A stretch of DNA of 64,000 nucleotides from Comamonadaceae bacterium G21597-S1. GTDB taxonomy: Bacteria; Pseudomonadota; Gammaproteobacteria; Burkholderiales; Burkholderiaceae_C. The notes under the pieces are model-generated. The model saw only the letters and a program-made list of their open reading frames with translations. It did not search any database and was not told the DNA's origin. Numbering within the stretch: the first letter of the stretch is position 1; each line of letters starts with the position of its first letter. The stretch spans positions 62,001 to 126,000 of the forward strand of contig JAPWHR010000009.1 in NCBI GenBank assembly GCA_027214345.1. Direction: 5' to 3'. Positions 36,013 through 45,240 of this stretch are shown here, one piece after another. Made by a program: the position numbers and the translations under genes.

Positions 36013-36882
36013 TCAGCCCCTGGCCACCGGCCGGGAGGAATCGCTGCACCATTCGCTCCAGCTGCCGGCGAACAGTGCCTGGCGGCCCAGGCCCGCGATT
36101 TCCATCGCCAGCAGGTTGGGCACGGCGGTGACGCCGCTGCCGCAGTGGTGCACGACCGTGGACGGGTCGCGCCCGTCGAGCAGTTCGAGCAACTCGGCCT
36201 TGAGCACGATGGCCGGCTTGAACAGGCCGTCGTCGTCGATGTTGGAGGGGAATGGCCGGTTGAGTGCGCCGGGAATGTGGCCGGCGACCGGATCGAGCGG
36301 CTCGACTTCGCCGCGATAACGCGGCTCGGCACGGGCGTCGATCAGGCACTGGCCGGCAGTGTCGGCGAGTCGTTCCTGGACCTGCTGCGCGCTGACCAGC
36401 ACGGCGCGCTCGGGCTTGAGCTGGAAATTCTGCGGCGCATGCACGGTGGCGGCGCCGCTGGTGACCACGCCGCCGGCCGCGTACCAGGCGGGCATGCCGC
36501 CGTCGAGCACGGCCACGCGTTCATGGCCGACCCACTTGAGCATCCACCACAGGCGACCGCAGTAATTGACGCCCTGCCGGTCATAGACCACGACCTGCAT
36601 GTCGTTGGACAGGCCCACGCTGCCGAGCCAGCGGGCGAAGGCGGCGCGCGCGGGCAGGGGGTGGCGTCCACCGCTGGCGGCGTTCGGATCGTCCTTGGCG
36701 CTGAGATGGCGATCCAGGTCGGCGCGCACCGCGCCCGGGATATGGGCTTCGGCGAACAGCGCGTCTCCCGACTGCGGCTGGGTCAGGTCGAAGCTGCAGT
36801 CGAAGATCATCAACGGCCGGCCCGCCTCGCGCAGGGCCAGCAGCTGGTCGGCGGAGATCAGTGTCGTGTAGTCCATGTTCAT
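36013..36882 (-). CDS. sseA: 3-Mercaptopyruvate / thiosulfate sulfurtransferase
   Basis: 289 residues from the ATG at 36882, which overlaps the stop of the Rieske gene by ATGA; a second ATG lies six bases later. Two rhodanese domains: the first (about 1-150) is structural, the second carries the active site Cys247 in HHCGSGVTAV. CGSGVTA is the mercaptopyruvate-type loop; thiosulfate enzymes usually have a charged residue there. It transfers sulfane sulfur to acceptors such as cyanide or thioredoxin in the cytoplasm. Co-transcribed with the Rieske oxygenase. Its 3' end has a decayed duplicate 5 kb away. Confidence 0.92.
   Translation of the reverse strand: MNMDYTTLISADQLLALREAGRPLMIFDCSFDLTQPQSGDALFAEAHIPGAVRADLDRHLSAKDDPNAASGGRHPLPARAAFARWLGSVGLSNDMQVVVYDRQGVNYCGRLWWMLKWVGHERVAVLDGGMPAWYAAGGVVTSGAATVHAPQNFQLKPERAVLVSAQQVQERLADTAGQCLIDARAEPRYRGEVEPLDPVAGHIPGALNRPFPSNIDDDGLFKPAIVLKAELLELLDGRDPSTVVHHCGSGVTAVPNLLAMEIAGLGRQALFAGSWSEWCSDSSRPVARG
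36024..36161 (-). repeat. Partner of the 138-bp direct repeat (inside sseA)
   Basis: The intact copy of the segment found at 30880-31017; both run in the same direction and flank the imelysin operon. About 83 percent identical by hand count, ungapped. Confidence 0.8.
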
Positions 36883-38063
36883 TCGTCGTTTGGCAAGGCC
36901 TGCGGGCCCATCACGTTGCGGTACCACTCGTGGAAATGCTGCATGCCGTCTTCCATCGGGCTCTGGTAGGGGCCGCGTTCGTTGACGCCGCGTTGCATCA
37001 GCGCGCGTCGGCCGGCATCCATGCGCAGCGCGATCTCGTCGTCCTCGACGCAGGTCTCCATGTAGGCCGCCTGTTGTGCCTCGACGAAGTCGCGCTCGAA
37101 GGCCGCGATCTCCTCCGGGTAGTAGAACTCGACCACGTTGAGCGTCTTGTTCGGCCCCTTCGGGTGCAGCGTGGATACGGTCAATACGTGCGGATACCAC
37201 TCGACCATCACGTGCGGGTAATACGCCAGCCAGATCGCGCCGTGCCGGGGTGTCTTGCCGTCGCGGTAGTTCAGCAGCGCCGACTGCCAGCGCTCGTAGG
37301 CCGGGCTGCCGGCCTTGCCCAGGCGGTTGGCGACGCCGACCGTCTGCACGCTGTAGGTCTTGCCGAACTCCCAACGCAGGTCGTCGCACGCGACGAAACT
37401 GCCCAGTCCCGGATGGAAGGGGCCGACATGGTAGTCCTCGAGGTAGACCTCGATGAAGGTCTTCCAGTTGTAGTCGCACTCGTGCATCTCGACATGGTCG
37501 AGCACGTGGCCGCTGAAGTCCAGGTCGGCCAAGGGGCCGAGCCCGGCCAGGTCGGAGGCGACCGATACGCCTGGGCCCGTGTCGGGACGCACCGCCTCGA
37601 ACAACAGGCCGTTCCACTGCTGCAGCGCATAGTTGTCCAGGTTCAGACAGGGGTCCTGCGGAAAATGCGGCGCACCGATCAGCGTGCCGGTCTTGCCCGC
37701 GGTCGCCACGCCGCCGCCGCTGTAGGTCCAGCGGTGCAGGGGACACACGATGTTGCCGAAGGCGCTGCCGGGCTGCTCGGTCAGCAGGCTGCCGCGGCCC
37801 TTGAGCATCAGCGCCTGGCGGTGCCGGCAGACGTTGGAGATCAGCTCCACGCCCCGCGTGGTGCGTACCAGCGCCCGCCCGCCCGCCTCGTGGGGCAAGG
37901 CGTGGTAGTCGCCGATCTCGGGTACGGCCAGTTCATGCCCCACGTACCGGGGCCCGCACTGGAAGATGCGGCTTTGCTCGCGTTCGTAGACGGCTTCGTC
38001 GAAATAGCTGGCAACCGGTAATTGGCTTGCCGCCTGCTGCAGTCGAAGACTTAAATCAGACAT
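36879..38063 (-). CDS. Rieske non-haem iron oxygenase, alpha subunit type
   Basis: 394 residues, ATG at 38063. Rieske 2Fe-2S ligands C79-x-H81 and C107-x2-H110 (NVCRHRQ and CPLHRW), and the mononuclear iron site around DYHVGPFHPG (H212 and H217), a complete catalytic set. The family hydroxylates or demethylates aromatic or quaternary amine substrates in the cytoplasm and needs a reductase, which is not encoded nearby. In other Burkholderiales a gene of this kind stands beside xseB-ispA-dxs, so it is probably part of the core layout. The substrate is unknown. Confidence 0.9.
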   Translation of the reverse strand: MSDLSLRLQQAASQLPVASYFDEAVYEREQSRIFQCGPRYVGHELAVPEIGDYHALPHEAGGRALVRTTRGVELISNVCRHRQALMLKGRGSLLTEQPGSAFGNIVCPLHRWTYSGGGVATAGKTGTLIGAPHFPQDPCLNLDNYALQQWNGLLFEAVRPDTGPGVSVASDLAGLGPLADLDFSGHVLDHVEMHECDYNWKTFIEVYLEDYHVGPFHPGLGSFVACDDLRWEFGKTYSVQTVGVANRLGKAGSPAYERWQSALLNYRDGKTPRHGAIWLAYYPHVMVEWYPHVLTVSTLHPKGPNKTLNVVEFYYPEEIAAFERDFVEAQQAAYMETCVEDDEIALRMDAGRRALMQRGVNERGPYQSPMEDGMQHFHEWYRNVMGPQALPNDE

Positions 38064-38283
38064 CGGGGACCTGACCTAAATGCTCCCCACAGGGAGAAGA
38101 CAGCCGCCGGTGCACGTTTGACCGACGGTGACAAGATATTCCGGACGGACCGGCGGCGAAACGCTCGATTCTACCTTCGCAGCGAGGGATCGAGGCGCCG
38201 CGCGCGAGGTGGCTGTCGCGCCGGTGCAAGGGGGTCCGGCCCTGCGTGCCTAAAATGGCAGGTTTCCAGGACAGCGACACCCC

Positions 38284-38526
38284 ATGGCCAAGGCGACCGC
38301 CCCAGCGACCACGACGACGACTCCCGCGAGCTACGAGGCTGCGTTGCAGGAACTCGAACAACTGGTCGGCCGGCTCGAATCCGGCGACATGCCGCTGGAG
38401 CAATTGCTTGGCGGCTACCAGCGCGGCGCGGAGTTGCTGCAATATTGCCGCGACCAACTCCAGGCCGTGGAGAACCAGATCAACGTGCTCGACGCTGGCA
38501 CGCTCAAGACATGGATACCCGAGTGA
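38284..38526 (+). CDS. xseB: Exodeoxyribonuclease VII small subunit
   Basis: 80 residues, ATG at 38284. Conserved XseB core [44 protein letters not shown], split here over two helices, after a Thr/Ala-rich head. With XseA, not in the window, it degrades single-stranded DNA in the cytoplasm. It starts the xseB-ispA-dxs transcript; its end overlaps ispA by 16 bases. The 220-base gap upstream (38064-38283), shared with the divergent Rieske gene, holds no other gene I can see. Confidence 0.93.
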   Translation: MAKATAPATTTTTPASYEAALQELEQLVGRLESGDMPLEQLLGGYQRGAELLQYCRDQLQAVENQINVLDAGTLKTWIPE

Positions 38527-39467
38527 AGTCGCCCGCGCCGCCACGGCCTTCGCAGGCGTTCGATCTGCGTGCTTGGTCGGCGGCCCGGCTCGAGCTGGTC
38601 GAACGCGCGCTCGAGCGCTGGGTCACCGCGGATCCGCCCGAGGGGCTGGACCACGGGGCGCCGGCCGAGCTGGTGCAGGCCATGCGTTACGCGGTGCTCG
38701 ATGGCGGCAAGCGCCTGCGCCCGCTGCTGGTGATGGCCGCCTGCGAGTCGCTGCAAGGGCACACCGGTGCGGCCTTGCGCGCGGCCTGTGCGGTCGAGTT
38801 GATCCATGCCTACTCGCTGGTGCACGACGACATGCCGTGCATGGACAACGATGTGTTGCGCCGCGGCAAGCCGACGGTGCATGTGGCTTTCGGCGAGGCG
38901 ACGGCACTGCTGGCCGGTGATGCCCTGCAGGCGCTGGCGTTCGAGTTGCTGACGCCCGACGGGCCCGACGCAGTGCCGGTGCAGATGCAGGCCCGGTTTT
39001 GTCGCCTGCTGGCCCGCGCGGCCGGCAGCGCGGGCATGGCTGGCGGACAGGCGATCGACCTGGCCAGTGTCGGCTGCCCTTTGAGCGAGAAGCAATTGCG
39101 CGACATGCATGCGCTCAAGACCGGCGCGTTGCTGCAAGGCAGCGTGCTGATGGGCGCCGCGTGTGGCAGTGCAACTGCCACGCAGTGGCGCGCGCTGGAG
39201 GAATTCGGCGCCGCCATCGGCCTGGCGTTCCAGGTCGTCGACGACATCCTGGACGTGACCGCCGACTCCGCCACATTGGGCAAGACCGCCGGCAAGGACG
39301 CGGCGGCCGACAAGCCGACCTATGTGTCGGTGATGGGCCTGGAGCCTTCACGCGCTTTTGCCGGCTCGCTGCTGGCGGACGCCCATGCGGCCCTGGACCG
39401 CGCCGCACTGCCGTACGACCAGGCGCTGCGTGCGCTGGCCGACATGGTCGTGCACCGATCGAACTGA
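38511..39467 (+). CDS. ispA: Farnesyl diphosphate synthase
   Basis: 318 residues from the ATG at 38511, inside the end of xseB (16-base overlap); the longer frame upstream is a shadow of xseB. First Asp-rich motif DDMPCMDND, second DDILD; the chain also has GGKRLRPLL and YSLVHDD. It condenses isopentenyl and dimethylallyl diphosphate into geranyl and farnesyl diphosphate in the cytoplasm. Between xseB and dxs, the usual gammaproteo- and betaproteobacterial order, and it uses the precursors made by the Dxs pathway. Confidence 0.95.
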   Translation: MDTRVKSPAPPRPSQAFDLRAWSAARLELVERALERWVTADPPEGLDHGAPAELVQAMRYAVLDGGKRLRPLLVMAACESLQGHTGAALRAACAVELIHAYSLVHDDMPCMDNDVLRRGKPTVHVAFGEATALLAGDALQALAFELLTPDGPDAVPVQMQARFCRLLARAAGSAGMAGGQAIDLASVGCPLSEKQLRDMHALKTGALLQGSVLMGAACGSATATQWRALEEFGAAIGLAFQVVDDILDVTADSATLGKTAGKDAAADKPTYVSVMGLEPSRAFAGSLLADAHAALDRAALPYDQALRALADMVVHRSN

Positions 39468-39476
39468 AGACTGCCC

Positions 39477-41375
39477 ATGCCCGATACCGACTATCCGTTG
39501 TTGCAACAGATCCGCGATCCGTCCGACCTGCGACGCATGCCCCGGGGGCAGCTGGGCGCACTGGCGGCGCAATTGCGCGCCTTCCTGCTGGACAGCGTCT
39601 CGCGCACCGGGGGGCACCTGAGCTCCAACCTGGGCACGGTCGAACTGACCGTGGCCCTGCATTACGTGTTCAACACGCCGCACGATCGGCTGGTCTGGGA
39701 TGTCGGCCACCAGACCTATCCGCACAAGATCCTGACCGGGCGGCGCGATCGCATGGCGACCCTGCGCCAGCTCGGCGGCCTGAGCGGCTTTCCGCAGCGC
39801 GCCGAGAGTGCATACGATGCGTTCGGCACGGCACACTCCAGTACCTCGATCTCCGCAGCGCTGGGCATGGCGGTGGCCGCGAAGATCCGCGGCGACGACC
39901 GCCACAGCGTGGCCATCATCGGCGACGGCGCGTTGACGGCAGGCATGGCGTTCGAGGCCCTCAACAATGCCGGTGTCGCGGACTGCAAGCTGCTGGTGAT
40001 TCTCAATGACAACGACATGAGCATCAGCCCGCCGGTGGGAGCGCTCAACCGTTACCTGGCCCAGCTCATGACCGGGCAGTTTTATGCGGCCGCCAAGCAG
40101 GTCGGCAAGACCGTGCTCAAGGGGGCGCCGCCGCTGTTCGAGCTGGCCAAGCGCTTCGAGGAACATGCCAAGGGCATGGTGGTCCCGGCCACCTTGTTCG
40201 AGAAGTTCGGCTTCAACTACACCGGCCCGATCGACGGTCACGACCTGGAATCGCTGATCCCGACGCTCGAGAACATCCGTCACCTGGACGGCCCGCAGTT
40301 CCTGCATGTGGTCACGAAGAAGGGCCAGGGCTACAAGCTGGCCGAGGCCGATCCGGTCGCCTACCATGGTCCGGGCAAGTTTGATCCCGCGGTGGGACTG
40401 CAGAAGGCGGCGTCCCCGGCCAAGCCGACCTTCACCCAGGTGTTCGGCCAGTGGTTGTGCGACATGGCGGCGCAGGACAAGCGCCTGGTCGGCATCACGC
40501 CGGCGATGCGCGAAGGCTCCGGCCTGGTCGAGTTCGAGAAACGTTTCCCCGACCGGTATTTCGACGTCGGCATTGCCGAGCAGCACGCGGTCACGTTCGC
40601 GGCCGGCATGGCCTGCGAAGGCATGAAGCCGGTGGTGGCGATCTATTCCACGTTCCTGCAGCGTGCCTACGATCAGCTGATCCACGACGTGGCGATCCAG
40701 AACCTGCCGGTGGTGTTCGCACTCGATCGCGCCGGCCTGGTCGGCGCCGACGGTGCGACCCATGCGGGCAACTACGACATCCCGTATCTGCGCTGCATCC
40801 CGAACCTGTCGCTGGCCTGTCCGGCCGACGAGAAGGAGTGCCGCCAGCTGCTGTCCAGTGCCTACGAGCAGGACCACCCGGTGGCGGTGCGTTATCCGCG
40901 TGGCGCGGGTGCGGGCGTGGCGGTCGAGCCGGGCCTGGCGGGCCTGCCCTACGGCAAGGGCGAGATCCGGCGCACCGGGCGCGGCATCGCCATCCTGGCG
41001 TTCGGTACCTTGCTGCATCCCGCGCTGGCGGCGGCGCAGCAGTTCGATGCCACCGTGGTCAACATGCGCTGGGTCAAGCCACTCGACCAGGCCCTGCTGC
41101 GCCAGATCGCCGAGCAGCATACGGTGCTGGTGACAATCGAGGAAGGCGCGGTCATGGGCGGCGCGGGCAGTGCGGTCGACGAGTTCCTGCAGTCGATCGG
41201 GCAGGTGCGCCCGCTGCTGCAACTCGGCCTGCCCGACCAGTTCATCGAACATGGCGATCCGGCGCGCCTGCTGGCCCTGCATGGCCTCGATGCCGACGGC
41301 ATCGTGCAGTCGATCCGCCGTCGCTTTCCGGACCTGGTCGAAGCGGCACGCCCATCGCTGAAGGTGGTTGGCTGA
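39477..41375 (+). CDS. dxs: 1-Deoxy-D-xylulose-5-phosphate synthase
   Basis: 632 residues, ATG at 39477, 9 bases after ispA. Thiamine-diphosphate enzyme: [18 protein letters not shown] with [12 protein letters not shown], the conserved His in [17 protein letters not shown], and the catalytic Glu in [17 protein letters not shown]. It joins pyruvate and glyceraldehyde 3-phosphate with loss of CO2, the first step of the methylerythritol phosphate route and a thiamine/pyridoxol precursor. Followed after 184 bases by TRAP permease genes on the same strand; the gap has a CCCCTGCAGGGG palindrome but no terminator. Confidence 0.97.
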   Translation: MPDTDYPLLQQIRDPSDLRRMPRGQLGALAAQLRAFLLDSVSRTGGHLSSNLGTVELTVALHYVFNTPHDRLVWDVGHQTYPHKILTGRRDRMATLRQLGGLSGFPQRAESAYDAFGTAHSSTSISAALGMAVAAKIRGDDRHSVAIIGDGALTAGMAFEALNNAGVADCKLLVILNDNDMSISPPVGALNRYLAQLMTGQFYAAAKQVGKTVLKGAPPLFELAKRFEEHAKGMVVPATLFEKFGFNYTGPIDGHDLESLIPTLENIRHLDGPQFLHVVTKKGQGYKLAEADPVAYHGPGKFDPAVGLQKAASPAKPTFTQVFGQWLCDMAAQDKRLVGITPAMREGSGLVEFEKRFPDRYFDVGIAEQHAVTFAAGMACEGMKPVVAIYSTFLQRAYDQLIHDVAIQNLPVVFALDRAGLVGADGATHAGNYDIPYLRCIPNLSLACPADEKECRQLLSSAYEQDHPVAVRYPRGAGAGVAVEPGLAGLPYGKGEIRRTGRGIAILAFGTLLHPALAAAQQFDATVVNMRWVKPLDQALLRQIAEQHTVLVTIEEGAVMGGAGSAVDEFLQSIGQVRPLLQLGLPDQFIEHGDPARLLALHGLDADGIVQSIRRRFPDLVEAARPSLKVVG

Positions 41376-41559
41376 AGGCTCCGGCGGTTTTCGGTGCCGG
41401 TCGGCGCGTTTTCTGCGCGCAAGCCGTGTTTTCCCCTAGTTTCATCGGCTAAACTCGGCCGCCTTTTGCCCCCTGCAGGGGTTACCCTAGAGTCTGTTGC
41501 AGACGGCTGCTGCGCGCGCGTGCGCATCGCCCGCACGCCGTATTCCTGTTGGAGTGCTT

Positions 41560-42192
41560 ATGTCCTTTCTTTTATCCGTGTCCAGGCTGATCGACGCCAT
41601 CAGTCTGGGCCTTGGCAAGCTGATCATGTGGCTGATCCTGGGGGCGACCGTCATCAGTGCGGTCAATGCCGTGTTGCGCAAGGCGTTCAGCGTCGGGTCG
41701 AACGCGGCGCTCGAGATCCAGTGGTACCTGTTCGCCGGCGTGTTCATGCTCGGCGTGGGCTACGTGATGCTCAAGAACGACCATGTGCGCATCGACTTCA
41801 TTTCCGGCAAGTTCTCCAAGCGTACCAATGCCATCATCGATGCGATCGGCATCGTGGTGTTCACGATTCCGCTGGCCATCATCATGATCGACCTGGCCTG
41901 GCCGTATTTCATGCGCGCCTATGACAGCGGCGAGATGAGCCAGAACGCCGGTGGCCTGATCCGCTGGCCGGCGATCTTCCTGATCCCGGTCGGGTTCGCG
42001 ATGCTGCTGATGCAGGCGGTGTCGGAGCTGATCAAGCGCATCGGTTTCCTGACCGGCCATCGCGACCAGCCGTTCTCGGTCGAACATGACAAGACGGCCG
42101 AGGAAATCCTGGCCGAGGAAATGCTCGCCGAGGAGGAAGCCGAAAACGCCCGGGCCCAGGCCGCGCGCACCCAGACCACCGGAACGCATTGA
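41560..42192 (+). CDS. TRAP transporter small permease (DctQ type)
   Basis: 210 residues from the ATG at 41560, with TGGAG ahead; the frame to 41497 is unlikely. Four membrane helices (first at about 10-30, LIDAISLGLGKLIMWLIL). A hydrophilic tail of about 45 residues (EILAEEMLAEEEAENARAQ) is charged and likely coiled. The small subunit supports the large permease DctM. It ends one base before the start of the DctM gene. The longer tail than in classic DctQ is common in the monocarboxylate-type TRAP systems. Confidence 0.92.
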   Translation: MSFLLSVSRLIDAISLGLGKLIMWLILGATVISAVNAVLRKAFSVGSNAALEIQWYLFAGVFMLGVGYVMLKNDHVRIDFISGKFSKRTNAIIDAIGIVVFTIPLAIIMIDLAWPYFMRAYDSGEMSQNAGGLIRWPAIFLIPVGFAMLLMQAVSELIKRIGFLTGHRDQPFSVEHDKTAEEILAEEMLAEEEAENARAQAARTQTTGTH

Positions 42193-42193
42193 C

Positions 42194-44029
42194 ATGATCG
42201 AACTCATCACCCAGAACTTCGTCCCGATCATGTTTGCGGGACTGATGTTCTTCCTGCTGACCGGTATTCCGGTCGCTTTCGGATTGGCCGCCACCGGCCT
42301 TTTTTTCGGCCTGATCGGCATGGAACTGGGCCTGTTCTCGACCAACCTGTTCCAGGCATTGCCGCTGCGGGTGTTCGCGATCATGTCCAACGAGACCTTG
42401 CTCGCGATCCCGTTCTTCACGTTCATGGGCATCATCCTGGAGCGCTCGCGCATGGCCGAGGACCTGCTGGCCACCGTCGGCCAGGTGTTCGGCCCGGTGC
42501 GCGGCGGCCTGGCGATCGCGGTGATCCTGGTGGGAGCGCTGTTGGCGGCGACCACCGGCGTGGTGGCTGCGGCCGTGATCTCGATGGGCCTGATCTCGCT
42601 GCCCATCATGCTGCGCTACGGGTACAACCGCACCGTCGCCACTGGCGCCATCACGGCCTCCGGCACGCTGGCCCAGGCGATCCCGCCTTCGCTGGTGCTG
42701 ATCGTGCTGGCCGACCAGATGGGCCGTTCGGTCGGCGACATGTATGCCGGCGCGCTCAAGCCGGCGTTGTTGCTGGTGGGCCTGTACATCGCCTACATCG
42801 TCGTGATCGCCATCGTCAAGCCCAGGTGGGTGCCGGCGCTGCCGCCCGAGGCCCGCATCTACCGCGAGAAGAACGGCGCCAGCGGCCATGTGTCGCTGAT
42901 CATCCTGCTCACGCTGGCCGGGCTTGCGGGCTGGTACTGGTCGACGATCCACGACGGCCTGATGACCCAATGGCTCGAGCGCACGATTCCCTCCCCCGGC
43001 GACGAGATCGTCATCCTGTCGCTGACCGTCTCGTCGTTGCTGGCGCTGGCGTTGGCGATCATCAACCGGGTCACCGGCATGGGCCTGCTGTCCAAGCTGG
43101 CCGAGCAGGTCACGTTCGTGCTGATTCCGCCACTGGTGCTGATGTTCCTGGTGCTGGGCACGATTTTCCTGGGCATCGCCACGCCGACCGAAGGGGGTGC
43201 CATGGGCGCCATGGGTGCGCTGATCATGGCGGTCTCGCGCCGCAGGCTGAGTTTCAAGCTGCTCAAGCAGGCGCTCGACGGGACGGCCAAGCTGGCCACC
43301 TTCGTGATGTTCATCCTGGTGGGTTCGACCGTGTTCAGCTTCACGTTCAACGCCGCCGATGGTCATGTCTGGGTCGAGCACCTGTTCACCGACATGCCGG
43401 GCGGTGCGCTGGGCTTTCTGATCGTCGTCAACCTGATGGTGTTCATCCTGGGTTGCTTCATCGACTTCTTCGAGATCGCGTTCATCGTGATCCCCATCCT
43501 GGTGCCAGTGGCCACCAAGATCCTGCCCGAACTGATGCCCGGCGTGCCGATCGATGCCGTGATGATCTGGTTCGGCGTGATCCTGGCGGTGAACCTGCAA
43601 ACCTCGTTCCTGACGCCGCCATTCGGATTCGCGTTGTTCTATCTGCGCAGCGTGGCGGCCAAGACCGAATACCAGGATCGTGTGACCGGCGCAACCATCC
43701 CCGCGGTCAAGACCTCGCAGATCTACAAGGGTTCGATCGCCTTCCTGTTCCTGCAGGTGATCGTGCTGGCCAGCATCATCACGTTCCCGCAACTGGTGGT
43801 CAGCGGCATCAGCAAGGGGCCGCAGATCGATGCCGACGCGGCGCTCGAGGCATTCCGCCTGCCGGGCCCGGGCAAGCTCGCCCCGGTGCCGTCCTTTGGT
43901 TTTCCGGCGCCGGGCGCCAGCGCGCCGGAAGGCGGTGCCGCAGCGCCGGCGGAGCCCGGGGCCGCGGCCGACGATCCGATGAAGGCCATCCTGGAGGCGG
44001 TCCAGAAGGAAGCCGAAGCCAAGAAGTAG
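42194..44029 (+). CDS. TRAP transporter large permease (DctM type)
   Basis: 611 residues from the ATG at 42194; the frame up to 42086 is a shadow of the small permease. Twelve or more membrane helices with the family stretch LFIGLIGM-like (FFGLIGMELG), GIILERSRMAEDLLATVG and GALLAATTGVVAAAVISMG. Longer than the standard 430 residues by an internal cytoplasmic loop (about 240-310) and an Ala/Pro-rich C-terminal tail (from about 575). It carries the Na+-coupled transport step. The solute receptor is likely the DctP gene at 46288 on the other strand. A good terminator follows. Confidence 0.93.
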   Translation: MIELITQNFVPIMFAGLMFFLLTGIPVAFGLAATGLFFGLIGMELGLFSTNLFQALPLRVFAIMSNETLLAIPFFTFMGIILERSRMAEDLLATVGQVFGPVRGGLAIAVILVGALLAATTGVVAAAVISMGLISLPIMLRYGYNRTVATGAITASGTLAQAIPPSLVLIVLADQMGRSVGDMYAGALKPALLLVGLYIAYIVVIAIVKPRWVPALPPEARIYREKNGASGHVSLIILLTLAGLAGWYWSTIHDGLMTQWLERTIPSPGDEIVILSLTVSSLLALALAIINRVTGMGLLSKLAEQVTFVLIPPLVLMFLVLGTIFLGIATPTEGGAMGAMGALIMAVSRRRLSFKLLKQALDGTAKLATFVMFILVGSTVFSFTFNAADGHVWVEHLFTDMPGGALGFLIVVNLMVFILGCFIDFFEIAFIVIPILVPVATKILPELMPGVPIDAVMIWFGVILAVNLQTSFLTPPFGFALFYLRSVAAKTEYQDRVTGATIPAVKTSQIYKGSIAFLFLQVIVLASIITFPQLVVSGISKGPQIDADAALEAFRLPGPGKLAPVPSFGFPAPGASAPEGGAAAPAEPGAAADDPMKAILEAVQKEAEAKK

Positions 44030-44050
44030 CCGCGCCGGCTGCATGTGTGC

Positions 44051-44084
44051 ACGCCCCGCCGGCCGTCGGTCGCGGGGCGTTTTC
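44051..44084 (+). terminator. Rho-independent terminator after the TRAP permeases
   Basis: Stem ACGCCCCGC (44051-44059) with GCGGGGCGT (44072-44080), 9 perfect pairs, 12-base loop, followed by TTTTC. It lies 22 bases after the DctM stop. Confidence 0.75.
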
Positions 44085-44127
44085 ATTGCGCGGTGCGCTT
44101 GCCGCGATGCGGCCGCCCGCCGCGCGT

Positions 44128-45099
44128 TCACGTCGGGACAGGCGATGTCGCTGCCTCGGCCAGGTGGTCGATCAGGCTGCGCGTCTTGAGCGGCAGGTGC
44201 GAGGTCGGCGTGTAGACCGCAAACACCGTGCCGGTATAGGGGGCGGCCAGGGTCCAGCCGGGCAACACCTCCTGCACGCGTCCGTCGTCCAGCGCGGACT
44301 TCGCGCTGAATTCCGGAACCAGGCCGATGCCGCCATCCGCCTGCACCATCGACACGATGGCAGCGCTGTTGTTCACCAGGGCCCGGCTCCTGACCTTGAC
44401 CTTGACCGCTTCCGACGGTGGTGCAGGCCGTTCCGCCGCCTTGCCGGCGCGGCGCGGCGCTCTGGTCGGCGCCGGTGCGCTCAGCGGGTGCAGCGTCCAG
44501 GTGTTGCCGAACGCCCCGTATCCCAGGTAGATGCAATGGTGCTCCGCCAACGCGAGCGGGTGTTCGGGCCGTCCATGCCGCTGCAGATACGCGGGACTCG
44601 CGACCAGGACATAACGCACACGGCACAAGCTTCGTGCCGCCAGCCCGGGACTCAGTTCCCGGGCAATGCGGATGGCCAGATCCACGCCGTCCTCGACCAG
44701 GTCCACGTTGCGGTCCACCAGGCTCAGCTGGACGGTCACCTCGGGATATCGGGCCAGGAAACCCGGCAATCGCGGCGCCAGCCAGACCTGTCCGAACACC
44801 ACGGGTGCCGTCACCCGGACCAGGCCGTTGGGGCGAGCACCATAACTGCCCGCCATGGCCTGGACCTCGCGCGCGGCGGACAACATGCGGGTGCAACCCG
44901 CATACACCTGTTCGCCCAACTCGGTCAGCCGGACCGATCGCGTGGTTCGCTGCAGCAGCCGGCCGCCCAGGTGCGCTTCCAGTCGCGTGACATGGCGGCT
45001 GACGGCCGACGTGGTCAGCCCGATCTGGCGTGCCGCGGCACTGAAACCCGCGCTGTCGACGACACGCACGAAGACGACCATCTCGTTGAGCATTTCCAT
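44128..45099 (-). CDS. LysR family regulator with a low-complexity insertion
   Basis: 323 residues from the ATG at 45099 (MEMLNEMVVFVRVVDSAGFSAAARQIG); a GTG at 45129 would add ten. Residues 1-60 hold the LysR helix-turn-helix (SAVSRHVTRLEAHLGGRLLQRTTRSVRLTE). The effector domain starts near 90. Within it, about residues 205-235, a Pro/Arg/Ala-rich segment (APTRAPRRAGKAAERPAPPS) interrupts the usual fold between WTLHPLS and VKVRSRALVNNSAAI. It is divergent from an EamA gene over an AT-rich gap, the classic regulator-target layout, so it probably controls that exporter. Confidence 0.9.
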   Translation of the reverse strand: MEMLNEMVVFVRVVDSAGFSAAARQIGLTTSAVSRHVTRLEAHLGGRLLQRTTRSVRLTELGEQVYAGCTRMLSAAREVQAMAGSYGARPNGLVRVTAPVVFGQVWLAPRLPGFLARYPEVTVQLSLVDRNVDLVEDGVDLAIRIARELSPGLAARSLCRVRYVLVASPAYLQRHGRPEHPLALAEHHCIYLGYGAFGNTWTLHPLSAPAPTRAPRRAGKAAERPAPPSEAVKVKVRSRALVNNSAAIVSMVQADGGIGLVPEFSAKSALDDGRVQEVLPGWTLAAPYTGTVFAVYTPTSHLPLKTRSLIDHLAEAATSPVPT

Positions 45100-45240
45100 T
45101 GACGGATCCCGTGCAATCGCGCTCGGCACGCGATGCTGACTATTGATATTAAAGCAACAATGTTTTGATTGATTGGATTATTGTTATTTTCGGGTTCCAA
45201 GTCGACACTCATGTCCAGTACTTCGACGTGAGGGATGGAA
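45100..45240. promoter_or_regulatory. AT-rich divergent promoter region, LysR and EamA genes
   Basis: 141 bases, clearly richer in A and T (45140-45195) than anything else in the window. It must contain both promoters and the LysR site. TTGATT and several TATT-like stretches occur, but I cannot assign -35 and -10 with confidence. Confidence 0.45.

Noticed and set aside
41470-41481. CCCCTGCAGGGG palindrome after dxs as a terminator
   Set aside because: No loop and no T run follows; probably chance.
42032-44896. 954-codon open frame antisense to the TRAP permease
   Set aside because: His/Gln/Asp-rich shadow of a membrane protein gene; it continues into the LysR gene out of frame.
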